Assembly: GCA_947627725.1 (NCBI GenBank) | Contig: CANQXE010000010.1 | Location: forward strand, 1-64,000 | Source of the DNA: an uncultured Clostridia bacterium | Lineage (GTDB): Bacteria; Bacillota; Clostridia; Oscillospirales; Acutalibacteraceae | Reading direction: 5' to 3' | DNA: 64,000 bases | Shown: one piece after another, positions 1 through 6,749 of the stretch | Numbering within the stretch: the stretch's first letter is position 1 | Layout: each line of letters opens with the position of its first letter | The notes under the pieces: model-generated | Database searches by the model: none | What the model was told of the DNA's origin: nothing | Seen by the model: only the letters and a program-made list of their open reading frames with translations | Program-made: the position numbers and the translations under genes

Positions 1-171
1 TCTAAAGCAATTGATTTATCAGCAGAGCTAGTAAAAGAATGGCTGCTACAAGGAGAAATGTTTAAAGAAGAATCAAATCATCATTGCTATATGCATACTT
101 TCTCAAATTCAAATGCAGTTAAAATAATTGAAAGTAATACAGGAGCTACAACAGTTAGAATTGGAAAGTAA
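1..171 (+). CDS. 3' end of an unidentified gene (5' end outside window)
   Basis: An open frame enters from the window edge and stops at TAA 169-171, giving the last 56 residues of a protein that ends in TTVRIGK. I do not recognise the family from this stretch. It contains LSAELVKEWLLQGE and a histidine pair (NHHCYMHTF). Codon use is strongly A-ending (GAA, AAA, TCA, ACA), unlike the GC-richer housekeeping genes to the right, which suggests a gene of different age or origin. It reads towards the possible small RNA and terminators that follow. Confidence 0.55.
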   Translation, partial: SKAIDLSAELVKEWLLQGEMFKEESNHHCYMHTFSNSNAVKIIESNTGATTVRIGK

Positions 172-261
172 ACTAAAAGAACTATAGATTTATTCGTCAT
201 AAAGATTATTTTCAAAAAAATGCACTAATTCAATCAAACTATGAATTTGTCAAAAAAATTG

Positions 262-290
262 TTGACTATTTTTTTGATTTGTGTAATAAT
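262..290 (+). promoter_or_regulatory. Candidate promoter of a short transcript
   Basis: TTGACT at 262-267 is followed 16-17 bp later by TAATAAT (284-290), with TG just upstream of the -10. It points into the two-hairpin segment at about 297-361 and into no protein gene. Confidence 0.45.
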
Positions 291-296
291 ATGTAA

Positions 297-361
297 TGTA
301 GAACAAAACATATTCAGTTATGTTTCCAAGGAGCCGATACTTGTATTGGTTCCCTTTTTTT
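297..361 (+). ncRNA. Candidate small RNA ending in an intrinsic terminator
   Basis: Downstream of the promoter-like pair at 262-290 lie two hairpins. The first pairs AAACATA (306-312) with TATGTTT (319-325). The second pairs GGAGCCGATAC (330-340) with GTATTGGTTCC (343-353), including two G-U pairs, and runs into seven Ts (355-361). No start codon with a ribosome site is present. It could be a roughly 65-nt sRNA, or simply a terminator for the gene ending at 171. Confidence 0.35.
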
Positions 362-448
362 ACACATTTATAGAATAAAGAGTATAAAGAGTTTTTATTT
401 ATTAATTAAACTTGTTGAATTCGACTGGTTTAAAAATACATAAAACAA

Positions 449-492
449 CGCCCTCAGCTCTTACTTGTTTGTAGAGCTGAGGGCGGTTTTTT
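449..492 (+). terminator. Strong intrinsic terminator
   Basis: CGCCCTCAGCTCT (449-461) pairs perfectly with AGAGCTGAGGGCG (473-485), followed by a T-run to 492. No gene lies between this and the possible small RNA at 297-361. The rest of 172-627 is AT-rich and holds only promoter- and terminator-like signals. Confidence 0.8.
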
Positions 493-578
493 GTTTGTAT
501 TAACATAAAAAGGGGTAACCATAAGGGTACCTTATGAGAAGAATTGACAAGAGTTTAAGAGAGTTATAATTAAAAATA

Positions 579-624
579 AAAAAGTCCTGAAACGCTTGTT
601 TTTAAGCGGTTTTCAAGACTTTTT
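579..624 (-). terminator. Terminator for the tRNA-Asp/tRNA-Thr transcript
   Basis: AAAAAGTC (579-586) pairs with GACTTTTT (617-624), and inner helices TGAAA/TTTCA and CGCTT/AAGCG extend the stem. On the - strand it is followed by a T-rich tail and lies 4 nt beyond the CCA end of tRNA-Thr. It could also act on the + strand. Confidence 0.75.
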
Positions 625-627
625 GTT

Positions 628-703
628 TGGAGCTGATAACCGGACTTGAACCGGTGACCTCATCCTTACCAAGGATGTGCTCTACCTCCTGAGCCATATC
701 AGC
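628..703 (-). tRNA. tRNA-Thr (anticodon GGT)
   Basis: On the reverse strand the acceptor stem GCTGATA pairs with TATCAGC, the D arm carries GGCTCAG, the anticodon loop reads CTTGGTAAG, the T arm carries GGTTCAAGTCC, and CCA is encoded. Length is 76 nt. It is 5 nt downstream of tRNA-Asp and shares its promoter. Confidence 0.95.
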
Positions 704-708
704 GAAAA

Positions 709-785
709 TGGCGACCCGGAACGGGCTCGAACCGTCGACCTCCAGCGTGACAGGCTGGCGTTCTAACCAGCTGAACTACCGGGCC
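709..785 (-). tRNA. tRNA-Asp (anticodon GTC)
   Basis: On the reverse strand acceptor GGCCCGG pairs with CCGGGTC (one G-U), the anticodon loop reads CTGTCACG, the T loop is GGTTCGAGCCC, and CCA is encoded. It is 77 nt and the first gene of the two-tRNA unit. Confidence 0.95.
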
Positions 786-800
786 ACATCTGCGAAAAGT

Positions 801-829
801 ATTATATATTAACTTCTTAAACTTGTCAA
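801..829 (-). promoter_or_regulatory. Promoter of the tRNA-Asp/Thr unit
   Basis: On the reverse strand TTGACA (824-829) and TATAAT (801-806) are both perfect consensus and 17 bp apart, about 15 bp upstream of tRNA-Asp. Confidence 0.85.
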
Positions 830-856
830 GAAGTTTATTGAATTTTCGTTTACGTC

Positions 857-885
857 TTGCAAGTTTTACCGTGTTGATATATAAT
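857..885 (+). promoter_or_regulatory. Promoter of the M28 peptidase gene
   Basis: TTGCAA (857-862) and TATAAT (880-885) are separated by 17 bp. The -10 lies 33 bp upstream of the ATG at 918. Confidence 0.75.
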
Positions 886-917
886 AGATAAAAATATTAT
901 ATTTGAGGAGGAATATT

Positions 918-2216
918 ATGAGGCTTACCAAAGGCGCCTCCGAGGGTACCCATAAGTTTATGACAGACGGTATCCGTTATATATGTGAAAATTTTAAAGA
1001 CCGTGCGCCGGGTACTCACAGCGAAAGAAAGGCGCAGAAGTTTTTAAAGGCTCAGCTTGAGGAATGGGCCGACGAGGTTGAGATGGAGGATTTTGAGCTT
1101 CATCCTAATGCATTTATGGGTTGGATTCCTCCTGCCGGTATTATAGGTATTTTATCAGTTTTATTCTACTGGCTTACATACAGGGGAGCGGTTGACAACT
1201 CCGCTCTTGCGATTATTGCGACAGTGCTTACATGGTTTGCTTTATCCTGTCTTGTAATTGAATTTCTGATGTACCGTGAATATGTCGATTTTCTTTTCCC
1301 AAAGAAAACATCGCGTAATGTTATGGCGAGAAGAAAGCCAACCGGCGAGATTAAAAGAAGAATCATTTTCTGCGGTCATACGGACGCTGCTAACGAGTGG
1401 ACATATTCGCTTCACGGCGGTCTCAAGTCACTTGCTCCTGTTATGGGAGGTTCAATCGGCGGACTCATCGGTATTTGTATTTTTAATGTAATCTGGCTGA
1501 TTTATGATATATCAGGCGGAACGTATTTTTCCAAGTTCTGGCTTGTAATGGGTATAATACAGCTTATTCTTGTTCCGTTTTTTATTGCAATTATGTTTTT
1601 CATTAACTGGAAGGTAATTGTTGACGGAGCAAACGACAATCTTACCGCCGACTTTATTTCTATGGGCGTTCTCAAGGAAATGGCAGAGAATGACAAAAGA
1701 TATGAAAATACGGAGGTATGCTGTCTTTTAACAGGCTCTGAGGAAGCGGGACTGCGCGGCGCGGTTGCATACGCAAAGCGTCATCAGGAGGAGCTTAAGG
1801 CAATTGAAACGGTTGTTATTTCAATGGATACAATGCGTGAGATTGAACAGCTTCAGATTTATACACAGGGCTGTACGGGTACGCAGAAAAATTCAAATGC
1901 GGTAGGCGAATTGCTTTACGAGGCAGGCGTTAATTGCGGAATTGAAATGAAGGAGACTGATATTTATCCGGGAGCGGTTGATGCCGAGGGCTTTTCACGC
2001 TACGGTATTGAATCAGTTGGTTTTTGCGGTGTGAATCACGACCCTAAAACATATTATCACACCCGTCTTGACACACCGGATAATATGAGCGAGGAATGTA
2101 TCAATCTTTCACTTGATATATGTCTTGAAGCAGCGGAGCTTTACGACCAAAGAGGCGGTATTGAGACGTTTCGTGAGGAAGGCAGAAAGCGCTTTAAGAA
2201 AGGATATAATAAATAA
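918..2216 (+). CDS. Membrane-anchored M28-family zinc peptidase
   Basis: The 432-residue protein carries the metal-ligand pattern of family M28 di-zinc aminopeptidases: His-x-Asp in CGHTDAAN (about 154-156), the bridging Asp in GANDN (about 240), the Glu-Glu pair in GSEEAG (about 275-276), a later Asp in ISMDTM and a C-terminal His in YYHTRLDTP. Two pairs of hydrophobic segments (about 70-87, 95-116, 172-196, 207-229) interrupt the catalytic fold, so it is an integral membrane protein. I chose ATG 918 because GAGGAGG lies 7 nt upstream; an in-frame TTG at 903 overlaps that ribosome site. Substrate is unknown. The metal set looks complete, so it is probably active. It is transcribed alone, from the promoter at 857-885 to the terminator at 2223. 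Confidence 0.85.
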   Translation: MRLTKGASEGTHKFMTDGIRYICENFKDRAPGTHSERKAQKFLKAQLEEWADEVEMEDFELHPNAFMGWIPPAGIIGILSVLFYWLTYRGAVDNSALAIIATVLTWFALSCLVIEFLMYREYVDFLFPKKTSRNVMARRKPTGEIKRRIIFCGHTDAANEWTYSLHGGLKSLAPVMGGSIGGLIGICIFNVIWLIYDISGGTYFSKFWLVMGIIQLILVPFFIAIMFFINWKVIVDGANDNLTADFISMGVLKEMAENDKRYENTEVCCLLTGSEEAGLRGAVAYAKRHQEELKAIETVVISMDTMREIEQLQIYTQGCTGTQKNSNAVGELLYEAGVNCGIEMKETDIYPGAVDAEGFSRYGIESVGFCGVNHDPKTYYHTRLDTPDNMSEECINLSLDICLEAAELYDQRGGIETFREEGRKRFKKGYNK

Positions 2217-2222
2217 AAATTC

Positions 2223-2248
2223 AACCGAGCGCTTTGCTCGGTTGTTTT
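2223..2248 (+). terminator. Terminator after the M28 peptidase
   Basis: AACCGAGC (2223-2230) and GCTCGGTT (2236-2243) form a perfect 8-bp stem with a 5-nt loop, then GTTTTGA. The next gene starts only 18 bp later. Confidence 0.7.
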
Positions 2249-2265
2249 GAAATAATGGTATTTGT

Positions 2266-3027
2266 ATGAAAGACTTACATATTCACATCGAACGAGGTGC
2301 GTACACAGCCGAATGGGTTGAAAAATTTATTGAAAAGGCTGTTGAGAAGAATCTTGATGAAATCTGTCTGCTTGAGCACAGCATAAGATTCAGGGAATTT
2401 CATCCGACCTTTAAGGAGGCAAGGGAATACAGCCTTTATCAGCGTAAATGGTTTGACTCAAAGGTACCGAGCGCCCACAGTCTTAATGAATTTAAGGCGC
2501 TTGCCGATGAAATCAGGAGCAGGGAATATTCGGTTAAGGTTTCATTCGGTCTTGAAATCTGCTGGTTTGAACAGCATTCGGATATTATACGTGAACTGAC
2601 CTGCGACGGATTTTTTGATTATCTTTTAGGCTCTGTTCACTGGGTAGATAACTGGACCTTTAATCAGCGAAAGTATCAGTGGCTCGGTAAGGATTTTAAT
2701 CATATTTATAAACGCTACTTTGAGCTTGAAAATTCTCTTGTTCAAAGCGGTATATTTGATATTATCGCTCACCCCGACCTGATTACCTGTCATGGGCTTT
2801 ATCCCGATTATGACCTTACGGATACGTACAGAGAGCTGTGCGAAAACGTGAAGAAAAATAATATGCTTCTTGAAATGAATACGTCAAAGGGACTTGGCGT
2901 TAATAAGCAGTTTTTCGACATTGCAAAGAATGTCGGCGTAAATTTTTCAACAGGCTCTGACGCCCATAGGGTAGAGGATGTCGGCAGAAAAATAAAAGAG
3001 GTTACAGAGCTTATAGACCATAAGTAG
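2266..3027 (+). CDS. PHP-domain phosphatase, histidinol-phosphatase-like
   Basis: The 253-residue protein has the features of the PHP metallophosphoesterase family: N-terminal His-x-His (LHIHIE), EHS near residue 37, a GLEICW Glu, GSVHW, IIAHPD and the C-terminal STGSDAH motif. Such proteins act as histidinol phosphatases (HisK/HisJ) or related phosphoesterases using two or three metals. No his genes are nearby, so histidine biosynthesis is not certain. Its ATG has no good Shine-Dalgarno sequence and follows closely behind a terminator, so it may rely on read-through or a weak promoter. Its 3' end overlaps the convergent gene by 17 bp. Confidence 0.8.
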   Translation: MKDLHIHIERGAYTAEWVEKFIEKAVEKNLDEICLLEHSIRFREFHPTFKEAREYSLYQRKWFDSKVPSAHSLNEFKALADEIRSREYSVKVSFGLEICWFEQHSDIIRELTCDGFFDYLLGSVHWVDNWTFNQRKYQWLGKDFNHIYKRYFELENSLVQSGIFDIIAHPDLITCHGLYPDYDLTDTYRELCENVKKNNMLLEMNTSKGLGVNKQFFDIAKNVGVNFSTGSDAHRVEDVGRKIKEVTELIDHK

Positions 3028-3538
3028 AATTTATCGGATCTTTGAAAAGCGGTATCAGCGGCGGCGCATAGGTAAAAATGAAGAACAACGCACCGATTAC
3101 GATAAAAACGGCAATGGCGATTGAATTATAAATATCTTTATTCAGCTTTTTTGATTTGATTAAATTATAGTCAACAAGAAATGATGTGCCGACGCCTATA
3201 AAAAATGAAAGTATATTTAATATGTCTATTGATTTTCCCGTGATTCCCGTGTAGGTGTAAAAGAAAATAACGATTGCAAGCATTCCCGATATCACGCCTA
3301 TGCACTTGCTGATTAATACGCTCTTTTCTTTTTTTAATAAAAAGTATTCAACTACCGACCAAATCAGATAGGGGAAGAAGAGCAGCTTTAAGTGTTCCCA
3401 CGTGCTTTCATTTACGGAAAAGAACGCACCGATAGCAGGATTATAATTGCTCCAGCCAAACACAAAGTGACTTATACTGCCCGTGATACTGACGAGTATA
3501 AAGCCGATAATACTATATTTAAAAAGCTTTTTTTGCAT
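3011..3538 (-). CDS. DUF6512-type five-helix membrane protein
   Basis: A 175-residue protein with about five hydrophobic segments. The motif around FSVNESTWEHLKLLFFPYL in the first third is typical of the small Clostridial membrane family DUF6512, whose function is unknown. The ATG at 3538 is preceded by GGTGAT. It converges on the PHP phosphatase gene and is divergent from the hydrolase gene at 3581, sharing a 42-bp spacer with it. There is no charged catalytic motif that would suggest an enzyme. Confidence 0.7.
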   Translation of the reverse strand: MQKKLFKYSIIGFILVSITGSISHFVFGWSNYNPAIGAFFSVNESTWEHLKLLFFPYLIWSVVEYFLLKKEKSVLISKCIGVISGMLAIVIFFYTYTGITGKSIDILNILSFFIGVGTSFLVDYNLIKSKKLNKDIYNSIAIAVFIVIGALFFIFTYAPPLIPLFKDPINSTYGL

Positions 3539-3580
3539 ACTATCACCAAAACATTATATGATTAAGGGAAGTAATTTATA

Positions 3581-4477
3581 ATGGATATTTTTAAACCTAT
3601 ATTAAAGCTTATTTGGAATTCAACCGAACGCGCGGACAATAAGCGTATCGCGTCACAGAAGTCGCCTGAGGGTGTAGTTAATATAACTGATATTCCTTAT
3701 ATCAATGACCTTAACAAGTATCATCTTCTTGATATTCATTACCCTGAAAATACGAAGGAGCCCTTGCCTCTCATTATTGATATTCACGGCGGAGGATGGT
3801 GGTACGGTACCAAGGAGATAAATAAGTATTATTCTATGGAGCTTGCAAAAAGGGGCTTTGTCGTCGCGAATATTAATTACAGACTTGTTGACAGGGTAAC
3901 AATTATTGACCAGCTTGCGGATATTTTTGACTGCTTAAAATGGATAGACGTCAATTGTGATAAATATCCGATTGACAGGAAAAATGTTTTCCTTACAGGA
4001 GACAGCGCGGGCGGTCAACTCTGCTGCCTTACCGCACAGATTAACGCTGATAATGATTTGCGCAAAAGGCTGTTTTTGACTGAGAATAAGCTTAAATTTA
4101 AAGCGGCGTGCGCAACTTCGCCTGCTATTGATTTGGTATCGCCGAATATAATGATGAATGTAAACCTGACATCTGTCTTAGGTACTTCTCATCATAAATC
4201 ATCGCCGTATTATTTCCTTATGCAGTTTGAAAATCTTGCAACTAACGTTCTGCCCCCGTTTTATATAGTTACATCGTCAGGCGACTTTATAAGGAAGCAA
4301 TCCTATAAACTGCGCGATATTCTTAATAAACTGGGAGTTGAAAACGAATTTCACGATTACACTGAAAAGTATAACGGAAAAATGCTTACTCACGTGTTCA
4401 GCGTTATCGAGCCGCATATTCCTCCGGCACAGAAAAACATTAATGATATTGCAAGGTTTTTTAAATCGCATATGTAA
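3581..4477 (+). CDS. Alpha/beta hydrolase, HSL-like esterase
   Basis: The 298-residue protein has the hormone-sensitive-lipase type fold. DIHGGGWW (about 67-74) supplies the oxyanion hole, GDSAGG holds nucleophile Ser142, the acid is probably Asp in SSGDF and the base is His in LTHVF near residue 272. It has no signal peptide, so it is cytosolic; substrates of this family are short acyl or acetyl esters. AGGGAAG lies upstream of the ATG. A tRNA gene with its own promoter follows, so it is probably monocistronic. Confidence 0.82.
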   Translation: MDIFKPILKLIWNSTERADNKRIASQKSPEGVVNITDIPYINDLNKYHLLDIHYPENTKEPLPLIIDIHGGGWWYGTKEINKYYSMELAKRGFVVANINYRLVDRVTIIDQLADIFDCLKWIDVNCDKYPIDRKNVFLTGDSAGGQLCCLTAQINADNDLRKRLFLTENKLKFKAACATSPAIDLVSPNIMMNVNLTSVLGTSHHKSSPYYFLMQFENLATNVLPPFYIVTSSGDFIRKQSYKLRDILNKLGVENEFHDYTEKYNGKMLTHVFSVIEPHIPPAQKNINDIARFFKSHM

Positions 4478-4485
4478 TATTTCTA

Positions 4486-4514
4486 TTGACAATTTAAAAA
4501 TCTTGTGTTAAAGT
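4486..4514 (+). promoter_or_regulatory. Promoter of tRNA-Ser(GCT)
   Basis: TTGACA (4486-4491), 17-bp spacer, TAAAGT (4509-4514). The leader to the tRNA contains a small inverted repeat around GACAGGTTTAACCCGTC (4550-4566). Confidence 0.6.
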
Positions 4515-4571
4515 ATTACTCGCACAGCAAAGTGCAATATTAAATACTTGACAGGTTTAACCCGTCAGCTT

Positions 4572-4662
4572 GCAGAAGTACTCAAGTTGGTGACGAGGCG
4601 CCCCTGCTAAGGGCGTAGGTCGGGCAACCGGCGCGAGAGTTCGAGTCTCTCCTTCTGCGCCA
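4572..4662 (+). tRNA. tRNA-Ser (anticodon GCT)
   Basis: Acceptor GCAGAAG pairs with CTTCTGC, the anticodon loop reads CTGCTAAG, there is a long variable arm (AGGTCGGGCAACCGGC) as expected for a class II tRNA, the T loop is GTTCGAGTC and CCA is encoded. Length is 91 nt. Confidence 0.95.
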
Positions 4663-4695
4663 AAAAAGGAACAGATTTATCTGTTCCTTTTTTTA
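4663..4695 (+). terminator. Terminator of tRNA-Ser(GCT), first copy
   Basis: GGAACAGA, a 4-nt loop and TCTGTTCC, flanked by A6 and T7. The same hairpin sequence (ACAGATTTATCTGTTCC) recurs at 4861-4877 on the far side of the element at 4707-4860. Confidence 0.85.
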
Positions 4696-4706
4696 TGTTA
4701 TTAAAT

Positions 4707-4879
4707 CGCAGAAGGAGAGACTCGAACAGGATACGCCGCAGGCGAGAAACAGTCCGGCGGACTGTTTCGTTATCCGCGTGCAAGCAGGCGGCAGCCGGCG
4801 CGATAATACTTGTTTGCAGGACAGAAAAGCAGAGCAGAAAGCCCGCGTTTGAAATAAATAAACAGATTTATCTGTTCCC
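4707..4879 (+). repeat. Hairpin-rich intergenic element with inverted tRNA-Ser fragment
   Basis: Positions 4707-4727 are a perfect 21-nt reverse complement of the T-arm/acceptor end of the upstream tRNA-Ser (4639-4659). Next comes a nested palindrome: GAAACAGTCCG and CGGACTGTTTC, enclosed by GGATA and TATCC. A GC-rich stretch with TGCAAGCAGG and TTGTTTGCAG follows, then a second copy of the tRNA terminator hairpin (4861-4877). The element is more GC-rich than the surrounding spacer. It shows no credible protein gene; an open frame across it is arginine-rich only because it reads through tRNA-derived and palindromic DNA. It may be a structured RNA, a mobile repeat or a duplicated terminator region. 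Confidence 0.6.
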
Positions 4880-4922
4880 TTTTTTATTTTCTGAAATAGC
4901 TTATGGGAACAGGCATTAATTA

Positions 4923-5120
4923 TTACTCAAACAAAAATAAATCATTTGGCGTACAGTCCAATATTTCACATAGCTTTTCAATCGTTTCAAGCTGTAAGCC
5001 GCTTAAAGTATTGTCACATATTTTATTGACTGTTTTATATGTTGTCTGCATCTGCTTTACTAACCAGTACCTTGTTTTATCCTTTTCGTTCAATAAATTC
5101 TGAACATTCATTTTTATCAT
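4923..5120 (-). CDS. XRE-family small DNA-binding regulator
   Basis: A 65-residue protein made almost entirely of a Cro/CI-type helix-turn-helix: LVKQMQTTYKTVNKICD, then TIEKLCEILDCTPNDLF, the usual XRE C-terminal helix pattern. I chose ATG 5120 because GGTGAT lies 8 nt upstream; a GTG at 5129 is part of that ribosome site. It diverges from the promoter at 5193 that drives the next membrane-protein gene, and an imperfect inverted repeat (TAACCAAT and ATTAGGTTGA, about 5167-5197) lies between them. Autoregulation and control of the divergent gene are inference. Confidence 0.75.
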   Translation of the reverse strand: MIKMNVQNLLNEKDKTRYWLVKQMQTTYKTVNKICDNTLSGLQLETIEKLCEILDCTPNDLFLFE

Positions 5121-5192
5121 AATAATCACCAGAAAAATTGTATCATTAATCTACCGATAATATAATTAACCAATAGATAGTGTACCATTAGG

Positions 5193-5220
5193 TTGACTAT
5201 TTATGAAAAATCTGTATAAT
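5193..5220 (+). promoter_or_regulatory. Promoter of the 5331 gene
   Basis: TTGACT (5193-5198), 16-bp spacer, TATAAT (5215-5220). It leaves a leader of about 100 nt before the ATG at 5331. The leader is AT-rich and shows no recognised riboswitch. Confidence 0.65.
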
Positions 5221-5330
5221 GTTATTAAGGCAATTTTTATCACAAAAAATTAAAATTTGTAAATTGGTAAAACCAAATTACATATTCAGTTGTCTTAATA
5301 GTATCAAATGATTTAGAAAGGGATAAAATT

Positions 5331-5822
5331 ATGGAAAAATCAGAATTAAATGAATTAAATCAGAACGAAAAAGAAACAAACACATTTACAACCGGAGGCA
5401 CACCAAAGGTGTCAATACCGTTATACACGCAGTCTAACGGTTTTTATCGGTATAATTATGAAAAGGAGCGCCTTGAATTTATCAATAATCAGACAAAGGT
5501 TGTGGCATTTTTCAGAGAGATTCCGCTGGATCAATGGGAGGTTCTGCCGTCACACGAGGCGTATTGCAGAGAAATTACTGAAGCTGCAAACAAGGAACAA
5601 GAGGAAGAAAATAAGTGGCTGCCTAAAGGTATTGCCGGATTTATATCGTGTATTATAGGCTTTTGGGCGGCGTTTTTAAGTGGTATTGATGAAATAATTA
5701 TGGGAATATTTCATTTGCAGGATTGGAGAATGCATTTTATTACATATATTTTCATACCTATTTTTGCAATTATAGCTTATGTAATCATATACCCTATAGT
5801 AAAATTGTTTATGAAAAAGTGA
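5331..5822 (+). CDS. Unknown protein with C-terminal membrane hairpin
   Basis: 163 residues that I do not recognise. The N-terminal ~95 residues are polar and begin with a Glu/Asn-rich stretch. A compact cytosolic region follows (YTQSNGFYRYNYEKERLEF), then two transmembrane helices (about 100-125 and 135-160) ending in a basic tail. GAAAGGGAT precedes the ATG. The next gene, a zinc-ribbon membrane protein, starts 31 bp after the stop and is probably co-transcribed. Together with the sigma fusion at 6750 they may form a sensing cluster, but that rests only on proximity and shared membrane topology. Confidence 0.6.
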   Translation: MEKSELNELNQNEKETNTFTTGGTPKVSIPLYTQSNGFYRYNYEKERLEFINNQTKVVAFFREIPLDQWEVLPSHEAYCREITEAANKEQEEENKWLPKGIAGFISCIIGFWAAFLSGIDEIIMGIFHLQDWRMHFITYIFIPIFAIIAYVIIYPIVKLFMKK

Positions 5823-5853
5823 GTTGAGCAATTTACGGAAAGGCAATAGAAAT

Positions 5854-6630
5854 ATGAAATTTTGTGAAGTATGTGGTAACAAATTAGAGGACGATACTGT
5901 TTTTTGCCCGGAATGCGGTACGAATGTAACTTTATCAGATGATGCGGAAAATCAGTCTGAAAATTTTTTGGCAAATAATGAAACCGGCGGCAATGACAGT
6001 ACAATGGCAGAATCTGATACTAATACAACAGAAAGCTCCGATGAATCAATTGAATTTCAAAAAACGCCCGAAAAATTATCTAAAAAAGGTACAATGGGAA
6101 TATTCATTGTGGTTATTTTAGCATTAATTGGCATTGTTTTATTTGCGATATTTGAATTGGATTCATCAGGCGACAAGAATTCTGCAAATTCAGAAAATAC
6201 ATCCAATGACAGCAGTACCACTGTGGCGCAGGGTGATACAACAGGTATAGCGCATTTCAGCGTTTGCCAAATAGATAGGGGATTGTATTATGATATAAAA
6301 GAGTTAGGCGAGCTGTATCCTGATAAGATTACTGACATCAGTGGGCTTAACTTTATAGATTTAACAGATGTGCCATGGAAAAATACAACCGCAACAGTAT
6401 ATGGATTAAGTAGTTTTGCTGCCTCTCAATTTTTAGCAAAACAGAAGAATCAAACTGTTGGACAATATACTAAAACTATTTGCCTATTTAATGCAATTTC
6501 ATATGGTTCATCAAGTTTTCTGAATTACAGATATGAGCTTGCAGAACTTTTGGTCAATGGTAAACCCGCTTCTATCTATACATATTTGCATGACGGAGAC
6601 GAAGTACAAGCTGTTATTTTATTAGATTAA
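5854..6630 (+). CDS. Zinc-ribbon single-pass membrane protein
   Basis: A 258-residue protein with a short N-terminal zinc ribbon (CEVCG and CPECG; Cys4, 7, 18, 21), an acidic Ser/Asn/Thr-rich linker, one transmembrane helix (about 82-102) and an unrecognised extracellular domain of about 150 residues. This layout is common in Clostridial zinc_ribbon_2 proteins that join a cytosolic zinc site to an external domain. ATG 5854 is preceded by GGAAAGG; an earlier TTG (5824) is less likely. No enzymatic motif is visible in the external part. Confidence 0.7.
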   Translation: MKFCEVCGNKLEDDTVFCPECGTNVTLSDDAENQSENFLANNETGGNDSTMAESDTNTTESSDESIEFQKTPEKLSKKGTMGIFIVVILALIGIVLFAIFELDSSGDKNSANSENTSNDSSTTVAQGDTTGIAHFSVCQIDRGLYYDIKELGELYPDKITDISGLNFIDLTDVPWKNTTATVYGLSSFAASQFLAKQKNQTVGQYTKTICLFNAISYGSSSFLNYRYELAELLVNGKPASIYTYLHDGDEVQAVILLD

Positions 6631-6693
6631 ATAATAATAGATGTATAAATTTATACTAAATAACAAAATTAAAATGTCTTAATTTTATATTTA

Positions 6694-6721
6694 TTGCAAG
6701 TAATGTTATTTGTGTTATAAT
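6694..6721 (+). promoter_or_regulatory. Promoter of the sigma-fusion gene
   Basis: TTGCAA (6694-6699), 16-bp spacer, TATAAT (6716-6721) with TG one base upstream (extended -10). AGAGGAC precedes the ATG at 6750. The promoter looks housekeeping-type and shows no obvious ECF-type autoregulatory sequence. Confidence 0.7.
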
Positions 6722-6749
6722 TATTAAGATACTGTATAAGAGGACAAGT

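Noticed and set aside
4695-4919. 74-codon arginine-rich frame after tRNA-Ser(GCT)
   Set aside because: It begins in the inverted tRNA copy and runs through palindromes; no ribosome site, so treated as a noncoding element.
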